Below, in pieces: positions 9,331 through 19,400 of a DNA stretch of 64,000 nt; the stretch's first letter is position 1; each line of letters opens with the position of its first letter. The position numbers were made by a program, and so were the translations under genes. The notes under the pieces are model-generated. The model was given only the letters and a program-made list of their open reading frames with translations, ran no database searches and was not told the DNA's origin. This stretch comes from Kiritimatiellia bacterium (GTDB lineage: Bacteria > Verrucomicrobiota > Kiritimatiellia > RFP12 > UBA1067): assembly GCA_027858965.1 (NCBI GenBank), contig JAQIBS010000025.1, positions 1-64,000 on the forward strand, in the 5' to 3' direction.

Positions 9331-10286
9331 TAGTCATCTGATTCGGCATCTTCCGCATCGGGATTATCCACAGGACGAAAACGCCAGCAGGCGGCACAGA
9401 GACTGCCCACCAGAGTATGAAAAACGCTGGAGAATACGGCGGGAGATCCCGTCATTGCCGAAAAATGCTGCTGAGCCAACACCATGGCCAGACCTGAATT
9501 CTGCATTCCCACTTCAATCGAGACAGTCCGCGCAAAAATTTTCGGCTGTCGCATAATTCGCACAACACCGTAACCAATCAGAAAACCAATTGAATGAAGC
9601 AGAAAACTGGCAAGAGCCAGCAGCCTCCACTCTCCTCGAATGGTGTCCACATTCCTTGCGACTATACTGCCGGCAATAAACACGATAGCCAGCACAGCAA
9701 CGGCCGGCCCCACTTGATTAACCTTTTGGGAGACACGTGGAAAACGATAGTTGATATAAATTCCAAGAAGAACGGGTATCAACACGACCAGCAAGGTTGA
9801 CTTAAAAATGCCCCATGCGTCCACAGGCACATATTGCCCGGCCAGAAGATCGGTGAGGAGCGGAGTCATGACCGTGGCAAGCAGGGTCGAAACCATAGTG
9901 AGAACCACAGAGAGGGCCACATTGGCCCGGGCGAGAAAGGCGACAAGATTTGAGGCAGTCCCACCGGGACAACAACCAACAAGAATCAACCCCACTGCGA
10001 ATTCGGGACGCAGACCGAGCAGTTTGGCAATGGCGTAAGCTGTCAGCGGCATAACCGTGTATTGCAAAACAACACCAATAGCCACAGCCAGGGGTTTCTT
10101 CATAATTCCCTTGAAATCAGAGGCATGCAGAGTAAGCCCCATCCCCAGCATTACAAGCGAGAGTGCCCCACGAATCCAGGGACCATCAAACCAGGAAAAA
10201 CTTTCAGGCACGACAAACGCGAACCCGGAGGCACCTATGACCCAGACAGCATAGAGATTGGTAAACCAGAAAAGAATCTTTTTCAC
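9330..10286 (-). CDS. Bile acid:sodium symporter family (BASS/SBF) transporter
   Basis: An integral inner-membrane protein of 318 aa with about nine to ten hydrophobic helices. Family hallmarks are the MLGMGLTLHASDFKGI segment, the crossover helices around GLILVGCCPGGTASNLVAFLARANVALSV, and MQNSGLAMVLA late in the protein. Family members import organic anions (bile acids, pyruvate, pantoate) with sodium; here the cargo is unknown but probably the product of the secreted enzymes encoded upstream. The start is GTG at 10286; the preceding gene's stop TAG shares its G (TAGTG), and AAGGA lies about nine bases upstream, so translation is probably coupled. The Asp/Glu-rich tail (DNPDAEDAESDD) is hydrophilic. 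Confidence 0.9.
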   Translation of the reverse strand: MKKILFWFTNLYAVWVIGASGFAFVVPESFSWFDGPWIRGALSLVMLGMGLTLHASDFKGIMKKPLAVAIGVVLQYTVMPLTAYAIAKLLGLRPEFAVGLILVGCCPGGTASNLVAFLARANVALSVVLTMVSTLLATVMTPLLTDLLAGQYVPVDAWGIFKSTLLVVLIPVLLGIYINYRFPRVSQKVNQVGPAVAVLAIVFIAGSIVARNVDTIRGEWRLLALASFLLHSIGFLIGYGVVRIMRQPKIFARTVSIEVGMQNSGLAMVLAQQHFSAMTGSPAVFSSVFHTLVGSLCAACWRFRPVDNPDAEDAESDD

Positions 10287-12424
10287 TATTTTTGTTCCTT
10301 TGGATGTGCGCCTGTAGTATCAGTAGAACCGGTATAACCAGGACCGCCACCTGCCACATAACCATCGCTGCGGCCAGTGGAATCGCGGCTGACCCAGAAT
10401 GCATACAACGAGCCGCGACGTAAGCTAAAACGGAATCTTACAGGCTTTCCAATGAGTTCGGTCAGATTGTCAGTTTTGCTCCATACAACAGGAACGATTG
10501 TGCTGTCCGTCGATACCGGAGTGCAGTTGCCACGGCTGAAAGGTTCGATCACGCGATTCTTTTCATCCAGGATTTCGACTTTTAATTCACCTTGAGGACA
10601 ATCGACGTTAACAAACAGACGCTTGCCGGAAAAAATCACGGGGCGTGTGGTAATCACTCCCATTGAGGCTCCCGCATTCAGCGAAGCGAATCCATCACGC
10701 CGCAGGACGGAAATACCAATTGCATTGGGATCATACATGCTGTGCCCGTTAACCGAACCGTCAGGACGGATCGCTCCATCCATATCGCCACAGCATCCGG
10801 AGTGGTAAAAGTAGAGTTTGTCACCCACAACGGCACAGATGTTGCCTCCCCCCTCTATAAAACCACGATCCCATGTATCTTTTCGGCTGGCAGGAATCTG
10901 CGGACGACGGTCGGGGCGGGAGAAATGAAATCCATCTCGGCTGTAACCAAAGGAGATTTCGTTAAGCTTGGGCAGCCCCATTCGGGCACAGCGACCATTA
11001 TCCGGCCCCCGGTGCAGCTCAAAGAAACCTAGCATTATACTTTCATAGGCCACGGCATCGAAGTTGTAGAGTTGCGTTTTGTGCTTGTATCCAGGCTCCG
11101 GTGCGTCAAGACGGTCGGCTGCCAACCAGGGTGCCGTTTCCGAGGAACTCCATTTAGCACCGGCCAGGAAATCGTCGCACTCCCAATAATTGCGGGAACG
11201 CCCTCGGAAGGATGTGCGGAGACTGTAAACCCATTTTTTGCGAAACGGATTGTAGAACATGGAGCTGCGGTCACCAGTGGGACCGGTCTCTGTTTTGTTA
11301 ATCCAGTGAATGCCGTCAGCTGAAGTGAAGCTGGAAGCGGGTGGTTTACAGCCGGGATGAGTGGAAAAGAGCTTGAAGCGCTGCTGCGGATCATTTGCTT
11401 CCCAGTCGGCAACAATGCCATAGGAGTCCGGTTGAAAACCGAGCGGCAGGGCCTGATTTGAGCCGGGATTAACATCCAGTTCGGGCCGATCCCAATGAAG
11501 ACCGTCCTTGCTGGTTGCCAGGGCGATGGTTCCTTTGAAATAAGCGCCGGCCTGGTACCAGAGATAAAAATTCTGTTTAAGCGGGTTCCACCAAATACAG
11601 GGACGGCAGGTGCCGCCGATAATTCCGCTCTGGCGTTCAAGCGCAGTCTCGCAATGCAGAACCGGGTTACCAGCATATTTTTCCGGCAGATGGTACATGT
11701 GCAGCAGATCCGTGGATTCAATAAGAAACTCATCCACAAAGAGCTGACGACCCACATCAATGCGGATCACTTTAGGCAACGCGCTCAGATAAGGAACCGG
11801 CATTGGTTCATCCGACTTGGTATCGACATCTTGCGGTGGCCACTCCTCAGGTAATACGATACCGTTATAGAGCTGTTCGCCCTCATTTTCCGCCCATGGC
11901 TTTTTAACATAAGCTTTGCCTGTCGCTTGAGCGAAGCCGACCAGAATGCACCATTTTCCGAGTCGGAGTGTCTCTCCTGCTTTTAACTCTTTGCGGTAGA
12001 GGTTGACGCATTCGTGGGCGTTTTTGCCGAAGAGCTGAAACGATTGCGGATCAGTCACCCGTTCGAAACCGGAGGCAGTCAAGCTGGCAGCCAGCGAGGT
12101 AGCTTGAGGGACTTCCGGTGGGGTGAGCGCGGTGATTTTGCCGGGGGTGACGCAGCGCACGCGCATGCCGGCGATGCCTGTTCTGAGGAAGAGCTTTCCT
12201 TTCAAAGAAGGGGGAGCCTCAGCCAATGTGTAAGTCCTGTCGGAAAAAAGGCGTGCGCCAGGCTCGAACACATCACTCTCACAGGTGCCGCCATCGCGCA
12301 GAATAACCTCAAGGGTAGGCGCGGTAGCATAGATAGAAGGAGCACAAAAAAGCGCAAATAGTGTCAACACAAGAATAGTACATCTCTGCCTTGAAATTTT
12401 CGTCCACCGTGTAACGGCGGACAT
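10286..12424 (-). CDS. Secreted propeller protein, paralogue of the next gene upstream
   Basis: The ORF opens at 12520, but its first 32 codons overlap a degenerate copy of the 95-bp element and give a poor N-terminus. Starting at ATG 12424 yields MSAVTRWTK followed by a normal signal peptide ending APSIYA, and 712 aa, close to the 686-aa paralogue. Residues about 35-150 form a module shared with the two neighbouring proteins. From GRQLFVDEFLIE onward it resembles a GH32/GH43/GH130-type five-bladed beta-propeller (WYQAGAYFKGTIALATSKDGLHWDRPEL, YSRDGFHFSRPDRRP). No catalytic acids can be assigned with confidence. Probably periplasmic or extracellular glycan processing. Its stop overlaps the symporter GTG start. 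Confidence 0.78.
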   Translation of the reverse strand: MSAVTRWTKISRQRCTILVLTLFALFCAPSIYATAPTLEVILRDGGTCESDVFEPGARLFSDRTYTLAEAPPSLKGKLFLRTGIAGMRVRCVTPGKITALTPPEVPQATSLAASLTASGFERVTDPQSFQLFGKNAHECVNLYRKELKAGETLRLGKWCILVGFAQATGKAYVKKPWAENEGEQLYNGIVLPEEWPPQDVDTKSDEPMPVPYLSALPKVIRIDVGRQLFVDEFLIESTDLLHMYHLPEKYAGNPVLHCETALERQSGIIGGTCRPCIWWNPLKQNFYLWYQAGAYFKGTIALATSKDGLHWDRPELDVNPGSNQALPLGFQPDSYGIVADWEANDPQQRFKLFSTHPGCKPPASSFTSADGIHWINKTETGPTGDRSSMFYNPFRKKWVYSLRTSFRGRSRNYWECDDFLAGAKWSSSETAPWLAADRLDAPEPGYKHKTQLYNFDAVAYESIMLGFFELHRGPDNGRCARMGLPKLNEISFGYSRDGFHFSRPDRRPQIPASRKDTWDRGFIEGGGNICAVVGDKLYFYHSGCCGDMDGAIRPDGSVNGHSMYDPNAIGISVLRRDGFASLNAGASMGVITTRPVIFSGKRLFVNVDCPQGELKVEILDEKNRVIEPFSRGNCTPVSTDSTIVPVVWSKTDNLTELIGKPVRFRFSLRRGSLYAFWVSRDSTGRSDGYVAGGGPGYTGSTDTTGAHPKEQK

Positions 12425-12425
12425 A

Positions 12426-12512
12426 CTAAATAAAGCACAGTATATCCGCCGGTATCCGGTGGATAAGTTCTTCTTTTCTTGCACGGAAGTTGATTGATGC
12501 TCTGCTGCGTTA
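12426..12512. repeat. 95-bp inverted-repeat element, degenerate copy F
   Basis: The right end GCTCTGCTGCGTTAG matches copy B (GCTCTGCTGCATTAG), including the preceding TTGATT. The left end CTAAATAAAGCACAGTATATC is a decayed version of CTAAAGCAGCAGTGCATATC. The element lies 20 nt past the stop codon of the 12533-14593 gene, again at a gene 3' end, and immediately before the preferred ATG of the next gene. Confidence 0.5.
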
Positions 12513-12532
12513 GATTGCATAAAAGATTACTT

Positions 12533-14593
12533 TCATTTGTCGATGATGCCCTTTTGTCCTAAACTGCCTGCAGCAAGATAGCCGCGGCTAGCTCCAGACA
12601 AAGAAGAGCTGATCCAAAAGGAATAAAGATTACCATTTCTGAGATAGAAGCGAAAGTGTACAGGTTTATCTGCAGAACAGGCATCGGCACCTGTCCATGT
12701 CAGACGGTAACAGGTTTTATCATCTGTAAAGGGCATACAATTTTCACGAGTGTAAGGACGAATGACATTGCCATCCGTATCCAGGATTTCGGCACGGAGT
12801 TCACCCTGCGGACAGTCAGCGTTGACAAACAGATACTTACCGGTAAAGGAGAGGGGACGAGTGGTGAGTGTGCCTTCTATTGCTAGGGCATCCATGGAGG
12901 CAAATCCGTCGCGACGTAAAATTCCGTAACCGACACTTGCGCCCATGTACATCCCGCGTCGGCCATCCGGCGTTACCCCGGAAAAGGCACAGTAAGGAAA
13001 GAGCAGGCGGTCGCCATCTATCAGGCAAACCCCACCGGTGCTATGAAGATACGCGCGATCCCATGTTCCCGCCTTGCGGGAGGCGGGGATGAAAGCGCGG
13101 CGGTCGGGACGCTGCCAGTGAAAGCCGTCGCGACTGAAGCCCAGCTTGAGTTCCGTGATCTTTGGAACCTTCTCTTTGGAGCAGATCTGGTTGGGCGGTC
13201 CGAGATGCACATAGAATATACCAAGCATCAGACTCTCGTAAGCAACGGCGTTGAGGCTGTAGAGCTGAGGTGCGCAGCCGGCAACCGGGTCAGGTTCATC
13301 CAGCCGATCGGCATTGCACCAGTAGACAGCGCGATCAAAAGCGTTTGATGAAAGAAAGCTCGAACTTTCGGCGTAATAACGGCTGCGACCGCGAGGGCCG
13401 CCGCGTTTGACGCTATAGACCCAGAGGTGTCGGAAAGGATTGTAGAAAAAGGAGCAGTAGTCGCCAGCATGCCCAGCCGGTACGGGCTGCGACCAGCTCT
13501 GTCCATTGGCGGAGGTGGCGAGCCAGTGCGGATCTTTGACATCGCGCTGAGTCAGGAATTTGATACGCTCGCTGGCATTGGTGGTGAGCGTATCAAGCCA
13601 GAGACAGTTGTCGCCGCCTGCATGAGTTCCGCGAGTGCGTCCGCCATGTGGAAGAAGCAGATTTCCTTCAGCGGGAAGACCGAGCTCGGGGCGTTGCCAA
13701 TGAAAGCCATCAGCGCTGGTAGCGTAAGCGAGTGCTCCATCCAGTTCACCTGCGCTGTACCACATCTTGACTAGCTTTTCGATTGGGTCATAAAACACGC
13801 CTCCATGACCGAGGTAGCAGACGGCTTGTTTCAATTCAACCGGGGTCTCAGGTTTGAACACGGGATTGCCTTCATATTTTTTCGCCGTGTAAAAAGTGCG
13901 CTTTAAATCTGTTTTTTCGATCAGGAAATCATCTACAAAGAGCTGACGGCCGGTGTCGATGGGGAGAATAGAAGGCGGGGCTTCAAGGTAGGGAACTTCC
14001 ATCGGTTCATCTGATCCGGGATTGCCATCACGCGGTGGCCAGATACGCGGCAGACAAATGCCGTTGGGGAGAGTTTCGCCATCGTTTTCGCTCCAGTTGC
14101 GGCTGTGTGACGGAGCTGCAATACTCAGTTCACCCTGTGCAAGCAGGACCACCCATTTGCGGGTGGATAGTGGTTCGTCTTTCTGCAGGTTTTTACGAAA
14201 AACAATAGCGCGGTCTTCAGGAGCTCTGCCAAAGAGCTGAAAGGGTTCAATTGCGCACTGTTTAAAACCACGTGCACGCAGTTCAGCCGCCAGGCTGTTA
14301 TGAGGATGTGATGCGGGAGTGATGGCGTAAAGGGCACCGGGTCGCGTACAGGTCAGCGTCTGTCCAGCTTCAATAGTGGTGCGGATAAATCGAGCCCCCT
14401 TCAGTTCAGTGGGCACATGCAGGATAGTGAAGTCGCGATTACGGAACAATTTAGTGCCGGAAACGAAGGGCTCAACAGAGCCATTTAAAACCTCAAGAGC
14501 AGGCGCATCCGCATGGCAGATGGAGGCGAAAAACAGGGATGAAAGAAGCAGAACAGTTCTTCGTATTATTTCGTAAGGAAGAGAAACAGACAT
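12533..14593 (-). CDS. Secreted propeller protein (GH43/GH130-like fold), paralogue of the 10286-12424 product
   Basis: About 686 aa from ATG 14593; the track start at 14635 is a TTG that overlaps the sialidase-like gene. The N-terminus MSVSLPYEIIRR...SLFFASICHA is a signal peptide. Residues about 35-145 are the module shared with both neighbours (LFRNRDFTIL, FQLFGRAPEDRAIVFRK). The remainder matches the paralogue segment by segment: GRQLFVDDFLIEKTD, MWYSAGELDGALAYATSADGFHWQRPEL, FFYNPFRHLWVYSVKR, LGFSRDGFHWQRPDRRAFIPASRK. This pattern fits a five-bladed propeller hydrolase-like protein; the reaction is unknown. Side-by-side paralogues with complementary signal peptides suggest tandem duplication and divergence in substrate preference. 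Confidence 0.78.
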   Translation of the reverse strand: MSVSLPYEIIRRTVLLLSSLFFASICHADAPALEVLNGSVEPFVSGTKLFRNRDFTILHVPTELKGARFIRTTIEAGQTLTCTRPGALYAITPASHPHNSLAAELRARGFKQCAIEPFQLFGRAPEDRAIVFRKNLQKDEPLSTRKWVVLLAQGELSIAAPSHSRNWSENDGETLPNGICLPRIWPPRDGNPGSDEPMEVPYLEAPPSILPIDTGRQLFVDDFLIEKTDLKRTFYTAKKYEGNPVFKPETPVELKQAVCYLGHGGVFYDPIEKLVKMWYSAGELDGALAYATSADGFHWQRPELGLPAEGNLLLPHGGRTRGTHAGGDNCLWLDTLTTNASERIKFLTQRDVKDPHWLATSANGQSWSQPVPAGHAGDYCSFFYNPFRHLWVYSVKRGGPRGRSRYYAESSSFLSSNAFDRAVYWCNADRLDEPDPVAGCAPQLYSLNAVAYESLMLGIFYVHLGPPNQICSKEKVPKITELKLGFSRDGFHWQRPDRRAFIPASRKAGTWDRAYLHSTGGVCLIDGDRLLFPYCAFSGVTPDGRRGMYMGASVGYGILRRDGFASMDALAIEGTLTTRPLSFTGKYLFVNADCPQGELRAEILDTDGNVIRPYTRENCMPFTDDKTCYRLTWTGADACSADKPVHFRFYLRNGNLYSFWISSSLSGASRGYLAAGSLGQKGIIDK

Positions 14594-14613
14594 ATAAAAA
14601 CCAGATTGAAAAA

Positions 14614-16323
14614 TTAAAAGGCCAAAACACCCCAACGGCCGAAACGGACAGTTTCGCCGGGTTTGAGTATTTTCTGATAGACCGAGCAGGTCTCCTGAGG
14701 GCGTGCAGCCCCTCTAACAAGAGTGATCACGAATTCAGGAACAGCGGCTTTGACAAAGCCTTGGGCAGTCAACTCTGCTTCAGGGTTGTCGTTAGGATTG
14801 CGTTGCGGTGTGGCGCAGAGCACATAAACAACGCCGGCTTTGCTACAGACTGCATCCGTTGTCTCCAGTTCCGAAAATATATATCTTTTACCGGTGAGCG
14901 GTGTGGGCAATTCGTAGAAGGTATAGGTGCGGTTGCTGTAGATACTGGCATTCTTCTTAAGTTTCCTCACCTCACCACCGGGTGTTTCAAGTTCCGCCTG
15001 CGGTCCAGTGAACAACGCTTGCTCGCTGGCATTAGCTTTGCGTTTGACTGCCTCAGCTCGGGCTTCCCTCTTAAGCGGACGGCTGATCAGCATGCGGAGT
15101 TTCGATTTCGGGCCGATAAGTTTTTTTGCCAGGATATCCTCTTCGGTGAAACGCGCCATCAGGATTTCACCATCGCTGGCGCGGTTGTGGTCGTAGGAGA
15201 TATAGAGGGTGCCGTCGGGTGCCTGAAAACCATCGGGATAAGAGACTCCCTTGCGCTCATCCAGCATCAGACCTCCAATCCAGCTCTGGCCCTCGTCTTC
15301 AGAGAGCCAGGCTGTCAGCAGGGAACGCCCTTCATGAGTATCGATGGTCCTGCCATGTTTGATCAGCAGAATACGACCGGACGCGAGCCGCCGGATATAA
15401 AAGCGGGCTACCGGCTGTTTAATATTTGCGGGAGCTGAAGGTTCTGACCAGGTTTTGCCATTATCAGAGGAGAAGCTTTGCATAATTCCTTTGCCAGTGC
15501 GGGCAAGCATCCAGATACGACCGTCCTTGAGTTCCACAAACATGTGTTCATCCCAGTTAGGATTTGGAAAACGCACACAGGCACGTCGGCTCCAGCTTTT
15601 GCCCTTGTCGGAGGAAACAAAGACGTTTGCGCCACGCAGCGGTTCCAACCCCTGATGGATTGTTTTGAACTCACGGCCCGCATTCGGAAAATTCGGAAAT
15701 TCAAGAGGAAGCAGCCACTCGCCATTGGAGAGTTCCGTAGGTTTGTTGAGCACATACCCATGCCAGATGCGACGGGGTGCCGACCACACCGGTGTTTCAA
15801 CATCAGGGTTGTTGCAGACCGTTTCCCACGTGCCTGCCCGTCCGTCATAGTTATACATCGACTGACTGAAAAACAAGTGAAGAGCACCATCCGGAGCGGT
15901 CCAGAAGTTGCCCACAAGCGTACTGCGCGGAATCAGGATACGGTCCGGGGCATGGGCATTGATTACCAGACATGGTTTGCTCCAGGTTTCGCCGTCGTCA
16001 TCGCTGCGATTAACAACAAAAAAGGCCTTGGGCCCATCCTCACCGGCAACCCAACAGGCCCAGAGACGACCGCCCGGAGAGCGTTCAATTCCAATGGTCA
16101 TACCATAGTCAAGCTGATCATAATCATACTTGGGCAGCGGATTTGTATTGATAACCGGAGGGATCAGGGCGAGATCAGCTACATGTTTCATGGTATCCTG
16201 TTCATAAGCACGAACTTCTTCCGGCGACATAGCCGCAAAGCGTTCCTCAGGAGCGGAGGCAAGAACAGTGAACAGTGAAAAATGAACTGCGAAACACAAA
16301 ATATGATTGATGCGTAGTTTCAA
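14614..16323 (-). CDS. Secreted sialidase-like BNR/Asp-box protein with C-terminal accessory module
   Basis: A six-bladed sialidase-superfamily protein. Four Asp-box motifs are visible: SDDDGETWSKP, SSDKGKSWSRR, SSDNGKTWSEP and SEDEGQSWIGG. GIERSPGGRLWACW near residue 70 occupies the place of the RIP-type arginine region. A signal peptide covers residues 1-24. After about residue 450 comes a 115-residue domain homologous to the N-terminal module of the two downstream paralogues (SIYSNRTYTFYELPTPLTGK, GETVRFGRWGVLAF). The start is TTG at 16323 with AAGG seven bases before it. It may act on a sialic-acid-like or other exo-glycosidic substrate, but catalytic residues were not verified. Confidence 0.82.
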   Translation of the reverse strand: MKLRINHILCFAVHFSLFTVLASAPEERFAAMSPEEVRAYEQDTMKHVADLALIPPVINTNPLPKYDYDQLDYGMTIGIERSPGGRLWACWVAGEDGPKAFFVVNRSDDDGETWSKPCLVINAHAPDRILIPRSTLVGNFWTAPDGALHLFFSQSMYNYDGRAGTWETVCNNPDVETPVWSAPRRIWHGYVLNKPTELSNGEWLLPLEFPNFPNAGREFKTIHQGLEPLRGANVFVSSDKGKSWSRRACVRFPNPNWDEHMFVELKDGRIWMLARTGKGIMQSFSSDNGKTWSEPSAPANIKQPVARFYIRRLASGRILLIKHGRTIDTHEGRSLLTAWLSEDEGQSWIGGLMLDERKGVSYPDGFQAPDGTLYISYDHNRASDGEILMARFTEEDILAKKLIGPKSKLRMLISRPLKREARAEAVKRKANASEQALFTGPQAELETPGGEVRKLKKNASIYSNRTYTFYELPTPLTGKRYIFSELETTDAVCSKAGVVYVLCATPQRNPNDNPEAELTAQGFVKAAVPEFVITLVRGAARPQETCSVYQKILKPGETVRFGRWGVLAF

Positions 16324-16400
16324 TGGGCAACCTTTCTTTTAAGTTATTTGAGAGCATCGGAGTCATCGATATTCTCGATAATTCCGATGCTCTTGAAAAA

Positions 16401-19400
16401 TCAACGTAGCAAAATAAGCATGCCGCTGTAACTGATGTCTATCGTGACCAGTCCATCCTCAGCGGCGACAATGGTGGCGTAGGCTTTGCCCACAGGCAAG
16501 CCTGTGCCCACTGCCTTCCACCCGATGAATGATCCGGAGAACACGTCGTAGGACATGACAGTGGCGTGGAACGGTATGGAGATCGGGGCTTCCTCCGTGC
16601 GACCGAGGTCGACGAAACCCGCGCCTTCCGACGCAAGTGTACCGGTCACGGTTACGAAATCATTCGTTACCTCTCCCAGCGCGTTGGTGGTCCAGTCGCA
16701 GGCAAAGGTAGAGTCGCCGACCAGACTCAAATTCTCGACAATCATTGTTGCGCCGGCGGGAGCGCCGTTAGTGCCTGCATCGAGCGTACTAGTGACGGCG
16801 ATAACACCGTTAGTGAGAGTGCCGTTACCGCGCAGGTCGCCGACCGTAGCACGCAAGCTCGTGGCATCGAAGAATGCATCAGTCGCGACAGACAAATCGT
16901 TCGTGGAGAGCACCGGGGCACTCAGCAAGCCGCCCTGGACATCGATCGGACCTGTGAAGGTGTTGGCTCCGGTCAGGGTGAGTGTATTGTCCCCCTGTTT
17001 CACCAGGCCCCCGTCCGATGCACCGCCAAGCAGAGGATCATGCGTCAGCTTCTGCGCGATGGTGTAGGAGGCGAGAGAGGTGTCAATGACTGCTCCGTTG
17101 GTGGAAACGACAGCGCTGAGAAAATTGTCCGCCATCGTCTGCCCTGCAAGGCGGGGCTGAAATGTGCCGCCATTGAAGGTGAGATATTCACTGCCGCTGC
17201 TGGCAGTGATATTGCGGACGCGCAGGGTGCCGCCATGAAGGTTGACGCGGGACGTGCTGCCGGCATTGCCCATCTTGAGATCCGCGTAATCTTCAACCAG
17301 ACCACCGTAGAGGTTGAGCATGTTGTCGCCACCCCGGTTACTCCCCATGCCTATGCTTGAAGAGGTATGAATAAGGGCGCCGCTGGTGACATTGATAGTG
17401 GCAAGCATGTCGCTCCCCGGTTGGTCACCGAAACGGAAGCCGCCGGTGACGGTCAGTGTACCGCCGGCAATGTTCAGAACTGCGTGGCTGTTCGGATAGG
17501 CGGAACCGAAGTAGTTGTAGCCAAAGGAAATAATTATGCCGGCTGCAGTAACCGTGCCGCCGGAAACAGTGATGGTGGGCTCCAATGGAGTCGGCGCCGT
17601 AAGTGTCGTGCCGTTGTAATACCCGATATCAAGGTAGCTCTTGAAAATGGAGTGACCATCAATAAACTCAAGTTCGCCGGTCGTCTCCTGCCCCGCCTCA
17701 CTGGTGGTGTAGGATCCGACTGTTACCTCCTTGTTGAAGATGTTGGTTTGACCGGGAGCACCCAGGATAAATTTGCCCTGGGCAACGGTGAGACAGCCGA
17801 ACCCGTTGACAGGTGCGTCGCCGTTGGCGGGATACGCAGCCTGCGTGCCCATGGAACTGCTTTGATCGGCACCGATGATGGAAGATGCGTGTTCATGGGT
17901 GTACCGCAGCGTGCCGGGTCCGGTTTTAATGATCGCCCCGCCGGTGTTGTTTATCAGACCCGAGACTGTGAGATCGTTGTCGATGCGCAGAAGGGCGGCT
18001 TTGCCGCTGCCGGGATTGACTGTGAATCCGCGGTTGATGGCGGTCGAGGGGCCTGTGTAATGAAACGTCCCGCCAGCGAGATTAAGGTTGACGGTATCCG
18101 ACGAGGATTGTCCAATGGAACTGGCCGCGTCGCCGTCGGCCAATGCGGGCACGGACAGAGTGCCACCTTTCACGGTGGTGATGCCGGTATACGTGTTGGC
18201 TGCACCCAGTGTCAGTGTACTGGAGCCCGTCTTTGTGAGGCCTCCCTCTCCGGAAAGTATACCGGTCAGCCCAGCAGAAGCATCGGTAGCGGGCGTAACG
18301 GTGACGGCGCGCATCAGGGCGACAGGCGGCGTGATGACGAGTGATCCCTCCAGATCGAGCGTGTCCACATCGATTTCCAGCGCATTGACTTGCGGTGCGG
18401 CATTCAGGGCAAGAGAGCCATCTCCCTGAGCAGTCAGAGTTCCGCTGCCACTGAACGCTCCAAGATTCAGGTCGGCTGTTAAACCAAGGTTAAGCAGAGT
18501 GTCACCTGATGCAGTGAGCGGGGCCGTAATGGAATGAGTTCCACTCTCAACGTTAACTTCTGTCGGCTCTGCCCCGTTATCCAGCGTCAAACCGCTGCCG
18601 CCGAGAGTATAGGATTCAGTATTATTAATATAAATTTCGCCCACGGTTTCATCTGCTGTTGTTACCGTGACGGGAGCACTGCTAACAGCATCATCAAAAC
18701 GCACCTGACTGCCTGCCGCATCAGCGGGGGCAACGGTCCAGTTTCCGGATGTCGCCCAGGCGCCGCCCGCATCGACATTCCACACAGAAGCACCGGACAT
18801 TGCGGAGGCGATGGTTATCGTGACACTGCCGCTGGCAGCAGCGAAAGTATAGGATTTACCAAAGACCGGATTAGCAACGGTCATTCCGCTGACTACCGGA
18901 TCTGAACCAGTATAGGTGAGAACAGCATAGGTGCCGTTTTTAGTAAAGGGGCTGTCGCTGTTATCCACTACCAGATTCATCTTACCACTTCCCAGAACAG
19001 GCGTGCCTGCGATGGAAAGCTTGTCGTTGGCTGAACCGTCTATGGCAAAGTCGAGGGTGACCATACCATTGCCTGCGAGAGTCAGAGCACCGGCGGAAAG
19101 AGTAGTACCGACAGTGCTGCCGATTGAGAGCTTAGCTCCGGTAGCCACTGTGAGGACATTGTCGTCTGGAAGTGCGCCAGTCACGAGCAGCGTACCGTTG
19201 GAGACAAGAGTAGGCCCGGTGTAGGTTGACGCAGTGCTGCTGAAGACCAGAGTGTTGGTGCCGAGCTTGATAAGACCGCCATCGTTCGCTCCTCCAAGGG
19301 TAGTATCATGCAGAAGGTCCTGAGCAATCGTATAGGATGCGAGGGAGGTGTCAATGACGGCACCGTTCGTGGAGACAACGGCACTGAGAAGGTTGTCCTC

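Noticed and set aside
13228-13542. Antisense and alternate-frame ORFs within the propeller, passenger and other large genes (for example 17367..18344, 15478..16278, 11035..11760)
   Set aside because: They overlap well-supported genes, show no family motifs and follow from the codon bias of the real frame.
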